Assembly: GCF_026420865.1 (NCBI RefSeq)
Contig: NZ_JAPCWC010000008.1
Span: 1 to 64,000 of the forward strand
Direction: 5' to 3'
DNA: 64,000 bases
DNA from: Novosphingobium clariflavum
GTDB lineage: Bacteria; Pseudomonadota; Alphaproteobacteria; Sphingomonadales; Sphingomonadaceae
The translations under genes and the position numbers were made by a program. The notes under the pieces were generated by a model. That model did no database searches, was not told the DNA's origin, and saw nothing but the letters and a program-made list of their open reading frames with translations. Position 1 is the stretch's first letter. Every line of letters starts with the position of its first letter. Below, in pieces: positions 33,141 through 40,848 of this stretch.

Positions 33141-33701
33141 GTGTTTCGTATCGACAACGCCAGTGCCGTTTCGGCGCTTCCGGCGGCGCTTGCCGCTGGC
33201 ACACCCGGCTTCTTCGGCCGCGGTGACCCCGCAACCGGACAGATCCCGACCATTCTGACGGCCGACTGGGCAAACATGGTTCAGGAGGAGATTGTAGCGG
33301 TCATCGCCGCCGCCGGCATCGCGCTCGACAAGGCAAGCCACGTACAACTGCTCGCAGCGCTTCAGCAGATGTTCCAGGCCAAGGACGGGACTACAGTCAA
33401 AATTGTTTCCGCCAGTCTGACGTTGAACGGCCATATCGTTCTTTCGGACGGGTCCCGGTCATTCATGGTGGCATGGGGGAGATTCACCGCGACAGCGAAC
33501 GGTGCGACCTCCGTTACCTTCCCTCTGGCATTCGCGTCAGCTTGTTTTTCGGTCGTTGTAAGCGGCGTGATCAATGCTGGAACCGGTTCGCAGGACAATA
33601 CGCCTGCAGTGGTAGCTTCCACGATCACCGCGACCGGTTTCTCAGTGTTCAACGCCGACGATGAGAATGACCCGACCTGCTACATCGCCGTGGGATCCTA
33701 A
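33141..33701 (+). CDS. Tail fibre protein with gp53-like C-terminal domain
   Basis: A 186-aa protein from GTG. N-terminus 'GTPGFFGRGDPATGQIPTILTADWANMVQEEI' is common to tail-attached fibre proteins; the C-terminus ('HIVLSDGSRSFMVAWGRFTA', 'SVTFPLAFASACFSVVVSG') matches the gp53-like receptor-binding domain of short fibres. It probably forms a trimer on the baseplate. Confidence 0.78.
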   Translation: MFRIDNASAVSALPAALAAGTPGFFGRGDPATGQIPTILTADWANMVQEEIVAVIAAAGIALDKASHVQLLAALQQMFQAKDGTTVKIVSASLTLNGHIVLSDGSRSFMVAWGRFTATANGATSVTFPLAFASACFSVVVSGVINAGTGSQDNTPAVVASTITATGFSVFNADDENDPTCYIAVGS

Positions 33702-33703
33702 TC

Positions 33704-34156
33704 ATGACATTCTTCTATTCCGCTATGACAGGCGGCTTCTATAGCGATGCCGTTCATCCAACGCGTCCTGAAGACTGCGTCGAGATCTCCGACGCTGAGC
33801 GTCTTTCCCTCCTCGATGGGCAAGCGAACGGCGGAACAATTTCGGCATGCACGACCACCGGCATGCCAGAGGTCGTCGCCCCGGTGAACGATCCCGCAAC
33901 GACCCGCGCGCGTCTGCTCGCCTCGGTCAAGCGCGAGGCGTCCAGGCGGATCCTGATCATCAGTCCGGAATGGCGCCAGTTGAACGACCTGCGATCGCCG
34001 AGCGATGCAGCGACCAATCGGTTCGCGGCGATCGACGCGGTTCGAAGCGCCAGCAACGCAGTCGAACTGCAGATCGGCGAAACTGCTGACGAGGACCTCG
34101 GCGACTTTGACGTCGGCAAGAACCCGCTGTGGCCTGAATCCGTCGCCGCATCCTGA
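33704..34156 (+). CDS. Tail fibre assembly chaperone (Tfa-like)
   Basis: A 150-aa protein: the N-terminal 'TFFYSAMTGGFYSDAVHP...DCVEISDAERLSLLDGQANGG' is characteristic of Tfa/gpU-type chaperones, and 'SVKREASRRILIISPEWRQLNDL' fits their helical C-terminus. Such chaperones trimerise and cap the fibre tip. It directly follows a fibre gene. Confidence 0.65.
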   Translation: MTFFYSAMTGGFYSDAVHPTRPEDCVEISDAERLSLLDGQANGGTISACTTTGMPEVVAPVNDPATTRARLLASVKREASRRILIISPEWRQLNDLRSPSDAATNRFAAIDAVRSASNAVELQIGETADEDLGDFDVGKNPLWPESVAAS

Positions 34157-34202
34157 CGGCTGACACCTGGCGATCGCCAGCACTCGATTGCGAGAATTTC
34201 CA

Positions 34203-36677
34203 ATGACGACTCTCCCCAATTACCCGCCTGCGGTTGAGCTGGCGGGCACCGACATGATTCCTGTCTGGCAGGGCGGAAGCCAGAAATCGGCAACCACAGA
34301 CCAGGTGCTGAAGCCCGGCCTCGATCTGATGCAGGAATACGTTGGCGCCGACATCCAGTTGAGTTGGGCAGCCCTCGAAACCGTGATTGGCTCGGCTGAC
34401 CGCAACGCGGTGGTGCCGGTTGATGTGGGCAACCACACTGACCCCGTCACCGCGGAGCTCGTTCCCAATGCCGGCTTCTACAAGTGGGACGTTACGGCGC
34501 TCGCTTGGCAGTGGATTTCCGACACGCAGGCAGGAAACGCCGCGACCAGCGCAACCAAGGCTCAAGCATGGGCTGAAGGCGTGGAGCCGGGTGGTTCGGG
34601 CACGAGTAGCGCTCTTGAATGGGCCGGTATCGCACAAGAGGCCAGCAATCAGGCGGCAGACCTTGTCCGCGCAGAAAACATCTTTGTGGATGTACCTCTC
34701 GCAACCGCCGAAGCATCGGTCGTAGCGGGAACCTATTTCAAGCTAGTGGACAGCGCTGGCGGCACCGCGGAAGTCCGCCTGCGCAATGCTGTCGGCTCCG
34801 ATTTGCTTTATGTGGAGAATACCGCTTCCGCCTTGCGTTCATCCGATCCGTTGAAGGGGGCGGCGCTTATCGGTCTGCCCGACGGCAGCACCGCGCAGGA
34901 CGCCATTCCGCGCAAGGTACGTACCCTCAAGCAGATGGGGGTGAACTACGCCAGCACGGCCGACCAGCAGACCGCGCTGATGAATGCGCTGACCATCGCT
35001 AGCGAAGACATGCTCAACCTCGTGGCCGAACCGCATTCGATCTACAAGCACGGCGACATGCTGGCGTTCGACGGGGTTGAGTTCGACGGGCAGGGCTGCA
35101 ATTTCCAAGCGATCAATCCAGCGCGCGCGCGCATCCAGCTGACCGGAGCGCGGCCGATCCTGCGCAACCTGCACAAGTCATCGCTCAACGTCACCGGCCG
35201 CACCTCGGCCTATGATGCGATCGGCGTGCTTGTCCGCGACGCCACCGACTTGCTGCTGGAAAACATCATCATCGACAGCGGCGGGAACGCCGGGATCCTG
35301 CTCGACAACGTGCAGCGCTTCGAATCGCGCGGCACGCTGGTGATGGATACCAAGGCCGATGCCTATCACTGCACCAACGGGACGCGCGACGGTTCGGTTT
35401 ACGGCCACACCGCCATCCGCCCGGGCGATGACGGCTTCGCGGTCGTAACCTACGGCGGCAGCGAACTTTGCGAGAATATCCGCGTCTACGGCGCCCGTGT
35501 GAGGCAGGGCAATCAGCGCGGCATGACCGTGGTGGGCGGCCGCGACGTCTGGTTCATGCAGCCGGACATCGACGAGACCGAATGCGCGGGCATCTACTTC
35601 TCGTCCGAAAGCTCCTACGGCACCTTTGGCGTGCGCAATTGCGGCGTGATCGGCGGTACCATCAAGAACGCGGTGTCGCGCGCGGGCATCTCCCAGGGCG
35701 CGATCCACTGCAACGGCCGCTCGGGTTCGCTCACCACGCCCAGTGGCGAAGTGCTGACCAACACGGTCGAAGACATCGTGCTGTTGGCGCCGAAGATCCG
35801 CGGTGCCGCGGGTGGCATCCGCGCCGGCATCACTTTCGATGAGTACACGAACGGCCTTGATGCGATCGACGTCGACATGAAAGACGTTCGTGTCAGCTCC
35901 ACCTATCAACCGCGCGCCTTTGCCTTGGGCGGCAAGAACATCAATATCCAGGGCGGCCGCTTCACGAACATCGGCGGCCAGTTCGTCACTACGGTGGCCG
36001 CGCTGGCGGGGTATGTGCGCATCAACGACGCGATTATCGATGCCCCGTGCATCGATAATCCTGATGCAAAAAATGTGTTCCTGTTCAACAGCGCCGCGCC
36101 TGCTCTCGAAGTGGTTGAGATCGAGCGCGTCCACATGTGGAAGCACGGCGTCACCATCACGGCGCCTTTCAACTATACGAACCTGACGCCGGGGCAGCGC
36201 CGCATCCGCAATAACCTGCTGGATGGTGTGAAAGCGCCGGAGCCGCCCACGCTCGTCCAGTCGGTCAAGACCTATCAGATCGATCTGGAGGGCGGCGGAT
36301 ACGCGGAGGGATCGACCGGCGTATCCGCTGCCGAGGCGACGACGATCGCGGCGGACGAAATGCTGGCCATCATCGTCAAGCCGGGGCGCAACATTCGCTA
36401 CACGTGGATGGCCAATCGGCAATCGGACTATTCCAAGCTGGCGGACGTCACGATCTCGGGGGGCTATACCTACTCGGCGCCTGGCGGGACCGCTGGCGTC
36501 GATTACGTGGCGATCGGCACCGGTTACTACAAGCTCACGGTCGTCAACGGGTCGCTCAATTCCGCCAACGTCGCCTCGCAAGCCATTGCTTACGATGCCG
36601 GCACCGGGCGGGTCACCATTACCTACACGCCGCTGGGCGCGCTCAACGCGCGCATGCAGGTCGCCGGGGTCGGCTGA
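34203..36677 (+). CDS. Tailspike/tail fibre with beta-helix
   Basis: An 824-aa receptor-binding protein. The start at 34203 has a GAGAA site. The N-terminus (PNYPPAVELAGTDMIPVWQGG) is a virion-attachment region. Residues 230-630 are Gly/Asn/Asp-rich with repeated short strands ('LLENIIIDSGGNAGILLDNV', 'CENIRVYGARVRQGNQRGMTV', 'CGVIGGTIKNAV'), a right-handed parallel beta-helix (pectate-lyase-like) fold that could bind or cleave surface polysaccharide. The C-terminus probably drives trimerisation. No catalytic pair can be assigned by eye. Confidence 0.85.
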   Translation: MTTLPNYPPAVELAGTDMIPVWQGGSQKSATTDQVLKPGLDLMQEYVGADIQLSWAALETVIGSADRNAVVPVDVGNHTDPVTAELVPNAGFYKWDVTALAWQWISDTQAGNAATSATKAQAWAEGVEPGGSGTSSALEWAGIAQEASNQAADLVRAENIFVDVPLATAEASVVAGTYFKLVDSAGGTAEVRLRNAVGSDLLYVENTASALRSSDPLKGAALIGLPDGSTAQDAIPRKVRTLKQMGVNYASTADQQTALMNALTIASEDMLNLVAEPHSIYKHGDMLAFDGVEFDGQGCNFQAINPARARIQLTGARPILRNLHKSSLNVTGRTSAYDAIGVLVRDATDLLLENIIIDSGGNAGILLDNVQRFESRGTLVMDTKADAYHCTNGTRDGSVYGHTAIRPGDDGFAVVTYGGSELCENIRVYGARVRQGNQRGMTVVGGRDVWFMQPDIDETECAGIYFSSESSYGTFGVRNCGVIGGTIKNAVSRAGISQGAIHCNGRSGSLTTPSGEVLTNTVEDIVLLAPKIRGAAGGIRAGITFDEYTNGLDAIDVDMKDVRVSSTYQPRAFALGGKNINIQGGRFTNIGGQFVTTVAALAGYVRINDAIIDAPCIDNPDAKNVFLFNSAAPALEVVEIERVHMWKHGVTITAPFNYTNLTPGQRRIRNNLLDGVKAPEPPTLVQSVKTYQIDLEGGGYAEGSTGVSAAEATTIAADEMLAIIVKPGRNIRYTWMANRQSDYSKLADVTISGGYTYSAPGGTAGVDYVAIGTGYYKLTVVNGSLNSANVASQAIAYDAGTGRVTITYTPLGALNARMQVAGVG

Positions 36678-36719
36678 TGGCCACCCCCTCCTTTTCCAGA
36701 GATCGCAAGGAGCCAGCCA

Positions 36720-37049
36720 ATGGCCGTGAGTGAAAACGGGTTCGTTCTGGTCCTCGTTCCCGAGGGCACCCTTCATTTCAGGGACAGGCTGGCCTCGGGC
36801 GAGGCTCTGCGCACCTGGGATGCTGAACCGGGCGACACGGCCGCGCTCTTGTCGGCGGTCGCGGAGGCGCGCCCTGTCGTGGAAGACTATCACTCGCTGC
36901 TGCCGTTCGTCGCGGAATGCCTGGGCTGCAATGAAGACGTCGCGCAGGCGCTTGGCATTACGCTTGATCGGCTCTCCATCGATCTTGGCTACGCGGTCGA
37001 GATCCCCGCTGAAGACGTCGAAATCCCTGACGAAGACGTCGAACCATGA
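36720..37049 (+). CDS. Hypothetical protein after the tailspike
   Basis: A 109-aa acidic protein without recognised domain; its end repeats the EDVEIP/DEDVEP unit. It overlaps the next start by four bases, so it belongs to the fibre/lysis transcript. Confidence 0.6.
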   Translation: MAVSENGFVLVLVPEGTLHFRDRLASGEALRTWDAEPGDTAALLSAVAEARPVVEDYHSLLPFVAECLGCNEDVAQALGITLDRLSIDLGYAVEIPAEDVEIPDEDVEP

Positions 37050-37303
37050 CCCCCCAGGAGGAAACCCGCAGCGCGATGACGAAACTCGAATGGGGCGTGG
37101 TCTTCTCTGTCCTGGCCAGCGCCTGCTCGATCGTGTTCTCGGCCGGCGTCGTCTGGTCGAAGCTGCAGATGCACGAGGCCGCGATCGCGGAGCTCAAGGG
37201 CAAGGACGGGGCCACCACGGATCGCCTCGCCCGCATCGAAACCAAGCTGGATATCATGCTGGCCGATCGGGAGGCCAAGCAGAATTCACCTTCAAGCCAA
37301 TGA
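37046..37303 (+). CDS. Membrane protein of the lysis region
   Basis: An 85-aa protein with one transmembrane helix (WGVVFSVLASACSIVFSAGVV) and a C-terminal coiled coil ('LKGKDGATTDRLARIETKLDI'). The topology resembles phage holin-associated or hemolysin XhlA-like small membrane proteins. Start ATG overlaps the preceding stop (ATGA). Function is inferred from place and topology. Confidence 0.6.
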   Translation: MTPQEETRSAMTKLEWGVVFSVLASACSIVFSAGVVWSKLQMHEAAIAELKGKDGATTDRLARIETKLDIMLADREAKQNSPSSQ

Positions 37304-37316
37304 AAGGACTTGGGCA

Positions 37317-37583
37317 GTGAAGATCATCGCAGCCATCCGCGCCCGGCTGATCGCCGACTGGCGCCTGTTCTTCCGCTTCTGGTCGGTGCGCCTCAATGGC
37401 CTTGGCCTGCTGCTGCTGACCGGCTGCCAGATCGCGACTGACGCCTGGAACTCCATGCCGGCCGACCTGCGCCACGCCATTCCCTACGCCCAGGGCATCT
37501 CGATCGCGCTGCTCGTCGGCGGCCTGATCGCGCGGCTCTTCGTCCAGCCCAAGCTCGAGGAGAAGCGCAATGGCAACCAGTGA
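37317..37583 (+). CDS. Holin-like protein
   Basis: An 88-aa protein from GTG with two predicted membrane segments (LNGLGLLLLTGCQIATD; IPYAQGISIALLVGGLIARL) and charged ends. Length, topology and position directly before the endolysin, which it overlaps by 14 bases, identify it as a holin candidate. It matches the DUF7940-type small proteins of sphingomonad phages. Confidence 0.75.
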   Translation: MKIIAAIRARLIADWRLFFRFWSVRLNGLGLLLLTGCQIATDAWNSMPADLRHAIPYAQGISIALLVGGLIARLFVQPKLEEKRNGNQ

Positions 37584-38052
37584 CCAGAACTCCGCTCGCA
37601 AGCCCCTCGCGGCGCTAATCGGCACCGGCGCCGCGGCGGCGCTGGTCGCGCTGGTCGGCGCGTGGGAGGGCAAGAGCAATGATCCGTACCGCGACATCGT
37701 CGGCGTCTGGACGGTCTGCTACGGCGAGACGCAGGCGCCCATGCGCCGCTATACCGACAAGGAATGCTCGGACATGCTCGCCGCCCGGCTGGCTGACTAT
37801 GCCGGGCCGGTCCTGCAGCGGAACCCAGAACTGGCCGGCCACGACAACCAGGTCATCGCCGCCAGTTCGCTCGCCTACAACATCGGCGCGGCCAACTATG
37901 CGAAGTCCACGGTCGCCCGGCGCTTCTCCGCGCGCGACTGGCGCGGCGCCTGCGACGCCTTCCTGATGTGGAACCGTGCCGGAGGCCGGGTGGTCAAGGG
38001 CCTCGACAATCGCCGCCGCGCCGAGCGCGCCGTCTGCCTCAAGGGGCTGTGA
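37570..38052 (+). CDS. SAR endolysin, GH24 lysozyme
   Basis: A 160-aa T4/P21-type lysozyme. The catalytic triad pattern E-x8-D-x5-T is intact: Glu33, Asp42, Thr48 (WEGKSNDPYRDIVGVWT). The N-terminus (LAALIGTGAAAALVALVGA) is a weak hydrophobic signal-anchor-release segment, so export is likely by Sec and activation by release from the membrane, in combination with the pinholin-like upstream gene. It cleaves peptidoglycan at lysis. Confidence 0.95.
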   Translation: MATSDQNSARKPLAALIGTGAAAALVALVGAWEGKSNDPYRDIVGVWTVCYGETQAPMRRYTDKECSDMLAARLADYAGPVLQRNPELAGHDNQVIAASSLAYNIGAANYAKSTVARRFSARDWRGACDAFLMWNRAGGRVVKGLDNRRRAERAVCLKGL

Positions 38053-38053
38053 G

Positions 38054-38431
38054 ATGAACCCGATCCCGATCGGCTGGTGCCTCACCGGTGCCGGCGCCGC
38101 GGCGCTGCTCGGCGCCTGGGGCGGCTGGACCGTCAACGACTGGCGCCACGACAGCAAGGCACTGGCCGCCGTGGAGACGGCCGCCAAGCAGCTGGACGCG
38201 GCCCGCGCCACGGTCGACCGCGCCGCTACCGCCTACGAACAGGAGAAGCCCATTGCAGCCGCTCAATCCTCTGTGCGCGAAAGCACGATCCGCGAGATCT
38301 ACAAGGATCGCCCTGTTCCTGCTGACTGCGCCGTGCCTGATGCTGCTCGTAGCGTGCTCGACAACGCGGTCGACGCCGCCAACGCCCGAGCTTCAGGCCA
38401 ACCTGCGCCAGGCGTGCCCGCCGCTCCCTAA
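38054..38431 (+). CDS. Inner-membrane spanin (Rz-like)
   Basis: A 125-aa protein with an N-terminal membrane anchor (GWCLTGAGAAALLGAWGGW), a periplasmic coiled coil ('LAAVETAAKQLDAARATVDR') and a Pro/Ala-rich tail. The start at 38054 follows GAG. Together with the embedded Rz1 gene it forms the spanin pair that fuses inner and outer membranes at the end of lysis. Confidence 0.82.
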   Translation: MNPIPIGWCLTGAGAAALLGAWGGWTVNDWRHDSKALAAVETAAKQLDAARATVDRAATAYEQEKPIAAAQSSVRESTIREIYKDRPVPADCAVPDAARSVLDNAVDAANARASGQPAPGVPAAP

Positions 38432-38543
38432 ACCGCCGGCACCGCTCAATGATCCGGAGCGGGGCGTCTGGGAAAACACGATGATCGCGATGTACGGCGA
38501 TTGCGCGGCAAGGCATTTTCGGAGCGTGGAAGCGCGGCCTTAA
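38253..38543 (+). CDS. Outer-membrane lipoprotein spanin (Rz1-like), embedded gene
   Basis: A 96-aa protein in the +1 frame of the Rz-like gene. The TTG at 38253 is preceded by an AGGAG site with good spacing. It has a basic N-terminus, a hydrophobic run (ALFLLTAPCLMLLVAC) ending in a lipobox L-V-A-C, and a Pro-rich mature part ('PPTPELQ...CPPLPKPPAPLNDPERG') typical of Rz1. It overlaps Rz over 38253-38431 and continues past it. The nested arrangement is that of lambda Rz/Rz1. Confidence 0.85.
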   Translation: MQPLNPLCAKARSARSTRIALFLLTAPCLMLLVACSTTRSTPPTPELQANLRQACPPLPKPPAPLNDPERGVWENTMIAMYGDCAARHFRSVEARP

Positions 38544-38806
38544 CTGGGTGAGTTGGAGCAGTCTAGGATCCCCGCGAGATGGGCTGCCTCCCAGTATTCC
38601 TCGGTGATTTGGCATCCGGTTGCCGCCTTGACCGCAGCCTTGAGTCGTTGCCCTGCCTCGGGAGAGCGCTTTGTGAAGGCTGACTTGTCAAAGACCTCCA
38701 CCGTCCTGCCCTTCACCTCCACACGGTAGGTTTTTCCATCGATCTCAACCTTGTGATTCACGGTCGCAGTAGCCGCCGCTGCCGCAAGGATTATGATCAA
38801 TTTCAT
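38540..38806 (-). CDS. Small secreted protein (accessory gene)
   Basis: An 88-aa protein on the opposite strand from the lysis genes. The start has GGAG upstream and the first 16 residues (KLIIILAAAAATATV) form a signal peptide. The mature part is 'HKVEIDGKTYRVEVKGRTVEVFD' then helical with a Cys pair. Opposite orientation after the lysis cassette is typical for accessory (moron) genes. No family is recognised. Confidence 0.6.
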   Translation of the reverse strand: MKLIIILAAAAATATVNHKVEIDGKTYRVEVKGRTVEVFDKSAFTKRSPEAGQRLKAAVKAATGCQITEEYWEAAHLAGILDCSNSPS

Positions 38807-38860
38807 TTCGGTCTCCTGCAGCCAGTTCCCAAGTTAGATGGAACGGCAATAGCACAATGA

Positions 38861-38961
38861 GCGGGGGTATCACGCGGGGGTACCGACCAGATGCCTACCC
38901 CGATAACACCCCAGAATTTGGCCAGTGTTTTCGCCATGACGGCGGAGGGATCATCCGCCGT
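38861..38961. repeat. Copy 2 of the paired repeat (GGGGGTA doublet plus hairpin)
   Basis: GCGGGGGTA...CGGGGGTACCG at 38861-38885 differs from 8946-8970 in the central part only, and the hairpin ACGGCGGA/TCCGCCGT at 38939-38961 matches that at 9025-9047. Both copies are direct and lie 29.9 kb apart. Confidence 0.55.
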
Positions 38962-39448
38962 GTTCGTCCTCATTGATCTCTAGAAGCCTCCGGCCCTCTT
39001 GCTTCAACTCGATAAGCGCTTGGCCTACGAGCGCCCCTTCCTCGAGATGTATGCTACCGTCCGATGGCCCCCTGACCCGCGATGTTCTGTCAAACCAGCG
39101 TTGAAGATCATTGAGAACATTTTGCGAGCGGCTGGGCATGATCAGCCATCCCACCGCTAGGGCATCACGCACTCTGCGGCGTGCCGAAGTGTAGGAAGCA
39201 ATTTGCTCCTGGGTTGTCTCTTCATCAAATGTGGAGCCAAGCGCCTCCTCGAACCACAGCTCATTGAGCCTTTCAAGTTCTGCAACGGCACTGATGACGT
39301 CTGCATACGCAGCAAGTCGCCTGTCCCACAGTTTCTCAGACTTATAGCGAGCGAGTGCCCAACGCACTGCCAGCCAAGCAATCAACACCGCTCCGCCAAA
39401 CTGGAAGAGCAGCTTCGCGAACTCGAACACCATCTGCGCGCACGTCAT
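38951..39448 (-). CDS. Membrane-anchored hypothetical protein (accessory gene)
   Basis: A 165-aa protein with one N-terminal membrane helix (VFEFAKLLFQFGGAVLIAWLAVRW) and a long helical cytoplasmic part ('SEKLWDRRLAAYADVISAVAELERL', 'ASYTSARRRVRDALAVGWL'). The ATG at 39448 was chosen because the helix begins there. Such 'kinesin-like coiled' anchored proteins are frequent prophage accessory genes and some act in superinfection exclusion; here this is only a possibility. Confidence 0.62.
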   Translation of the reverse strand: MTCAQMVFEFAKLLFQFGGAVLIAWLAVRWALARYKSEKLWDRRLAAYADVISAVAELERLNELWFEEALGSTFDEETTQEQIASYTSARRRVRDALAVGWLIMPSRSQNVLNDLQRWFDRTSRVRGPSDGSIHLEEGALVGQALIELKQEGRRLLEINEDEHGG

Positions 39449-39507
39449 AAATCTCGCCTTTTTGAACGCGCCAGGTTCGCGTTCGCCATTACTCGACAGG
39501 AAGTAAT

Positions 39508-40716
39508 ATGTTGACAATCGGCGCAGTGAAAGCCGCCGCCGCCCAAACTCGCGCCTACAAGATGAGCGATGCTGGCGGCCTGTACCTCTATGTCACCGCA
39601 CGCGGCACGAAGTCCTGGCGACTGAAGTATCGTTGGCAAGGCCGCGAAAAGCTGCTCGTGATCGGTCGCTTCCCGGAAATCTCGCTCGCCATGGCTCGAG
39701 CCTATCGCGACGAGGCAAAGGCGAAGCTGCGCCAGGGCGAAGATCCATCGTCGATCGACGAGAAGCTCGACACTTTCGAACAGGTTGCCCGCGCTTGGTA
39801 TCGACATAACGAGAACAGCTGGTCGCCGGCGCACGCGGCCGACGTCATGGCCAGCCTGCAGCGCGACGTCTTTCCGGCGATCGGCGCGCGGCCGATCGCG
39901 TCGATCGAACCGCCGGAAATCCTCGAAGTACTTCGCCAGGTGGAAGACCGGGGCCGGATCGAAACTGCCCGCCGGCAGCGCCAACGCCTATCTGCGATCT
40001 TCGGCTACGGCATCGCCAATGGCCTGACCGACAAAGATCCTGCACTTCACGTCGGTCGCGCCATGACCGCTGCACGCCCGGTGCGACCGCAGCCGGCGCT
40101 GACCACGGCCGCCGAGTGCCGTGATCTGCTCGACGCAGCCGATCGACAGCCTGGACGGGCCAGCACGCGCCTCGCCTCACGTTTCCTCGCTCTCACCGCC
40201 GTTCGCCTCGAGGCGGTGCGCGGCATGCGCTGGAGCGAAGTGGAGCAGCTGGACGGCGCCGAGCCGCTGTGGCGCGTGCCGGCGGCGCGTATGAAGCTGA
40301 AGCGCTCGAAAAAAGGCGATGATCGTTTCGCCCACGCGGTGCCCCTCTCACGCGCGGCAATCGCTGTACTGCGCCTGGCCGCGCACGAGTTCGGGTATGA
40401 TGCCCTTTCCTCCTGCCCCGATGAGCTCGTTTTCCCTGGGCGAGATCGGGGCAAGCCGATCGGCGAAAGCGCGATCGGCGCGCTGTACGATCGCGCCGGC
40501 TTTTCTGGCCGGCATGTACCCCACGGCTGGCGATCAAGCTTTTCGACGATCCTCAACGAAACGCTGGGCCCGGACGCAGCGAGCGATATCGACCGGGCGC
40601 TTGCCCACACACCAAAGGACAAGGTCGAAGCCGCATACAACAGGGCCCAGCTGCTGGGCCGACGCCGCGCCTTGTTCGATACATGGGGCGATCTTCTAGC
40701 CCCGCCCGCTGCCTAA
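39508..40716 (+). CDS. Tyrosine integrase (int2), DUF4102 type
   Basis: A 402-aa P4-type integrase. The N-terminus (LTIGAVKAAAAQTRAYKMSD...GLYLYVTARGTKSWRLKYR) is the DUF4102 arm-binding domain, then the SAM-like core and catalytic domain with Arg (VRLEAVRGM), Lys (KLKRSKKG), HGWR, His (LAHTP) and Tyr (AAYNRAQ). Catalytic residues look intact. It reads rightward, opposite to the tRNA-proximal integrase. It is probably the relic of another integration event or a second system of the prophage. Confidence 0.92.
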   Translation: MLTIGAVKAAAAQTRAYKMSDAGGLYLYVTARGTKSWRLKYRWQGREKLLVIGRFPEISLAMARAYRDEAKAKLRQGEDPSSIDEKLDTFEQVARAWYRHNENSWSPAHAADVMASLQRDVFPAIGARPIASIEPPEILEVLRQVEDRGRIETARRQRQRLSAIFGYGIANGLTDKDPALHVGRAMTAARPVRPQPALTTAAECRDLLDAADRQPGRASTRLASRFLALTAVRLEAVRGMRWSEVEQLDGAEPLWRVPAARMKLKRSKKGDDRFAHAVPLSRAAIAVLRLAAHEFGYDALSSCPDELVFPGRDRGKPIGESAIGALYDRAGFSGRHVPHGWRSSFSTILNETLGPDAASDIDRALAHTPKDKVEAAYNRAQLLGRRRALFDTWGDLLAPPAA

Positions 40717-40848
40717 AGCCGGCGGAGGGCGGGGGTTTCCGGGATGCACCCCGGCCACCGACGAGTATTGGCTCGCCACGACACAGCTGGCCTGCCGGCC
40801 GCCCCGCACCCGCTCGCGGGTGGGGTCTTGGATACCAATACAAAAATC

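Noticed and set aside
35178..36893. 571-codon minus-strand frame opposite the tailspike
   Set aside because: It runs against all late genes and has no domain; the plus frame shows a beta-helix pattern.
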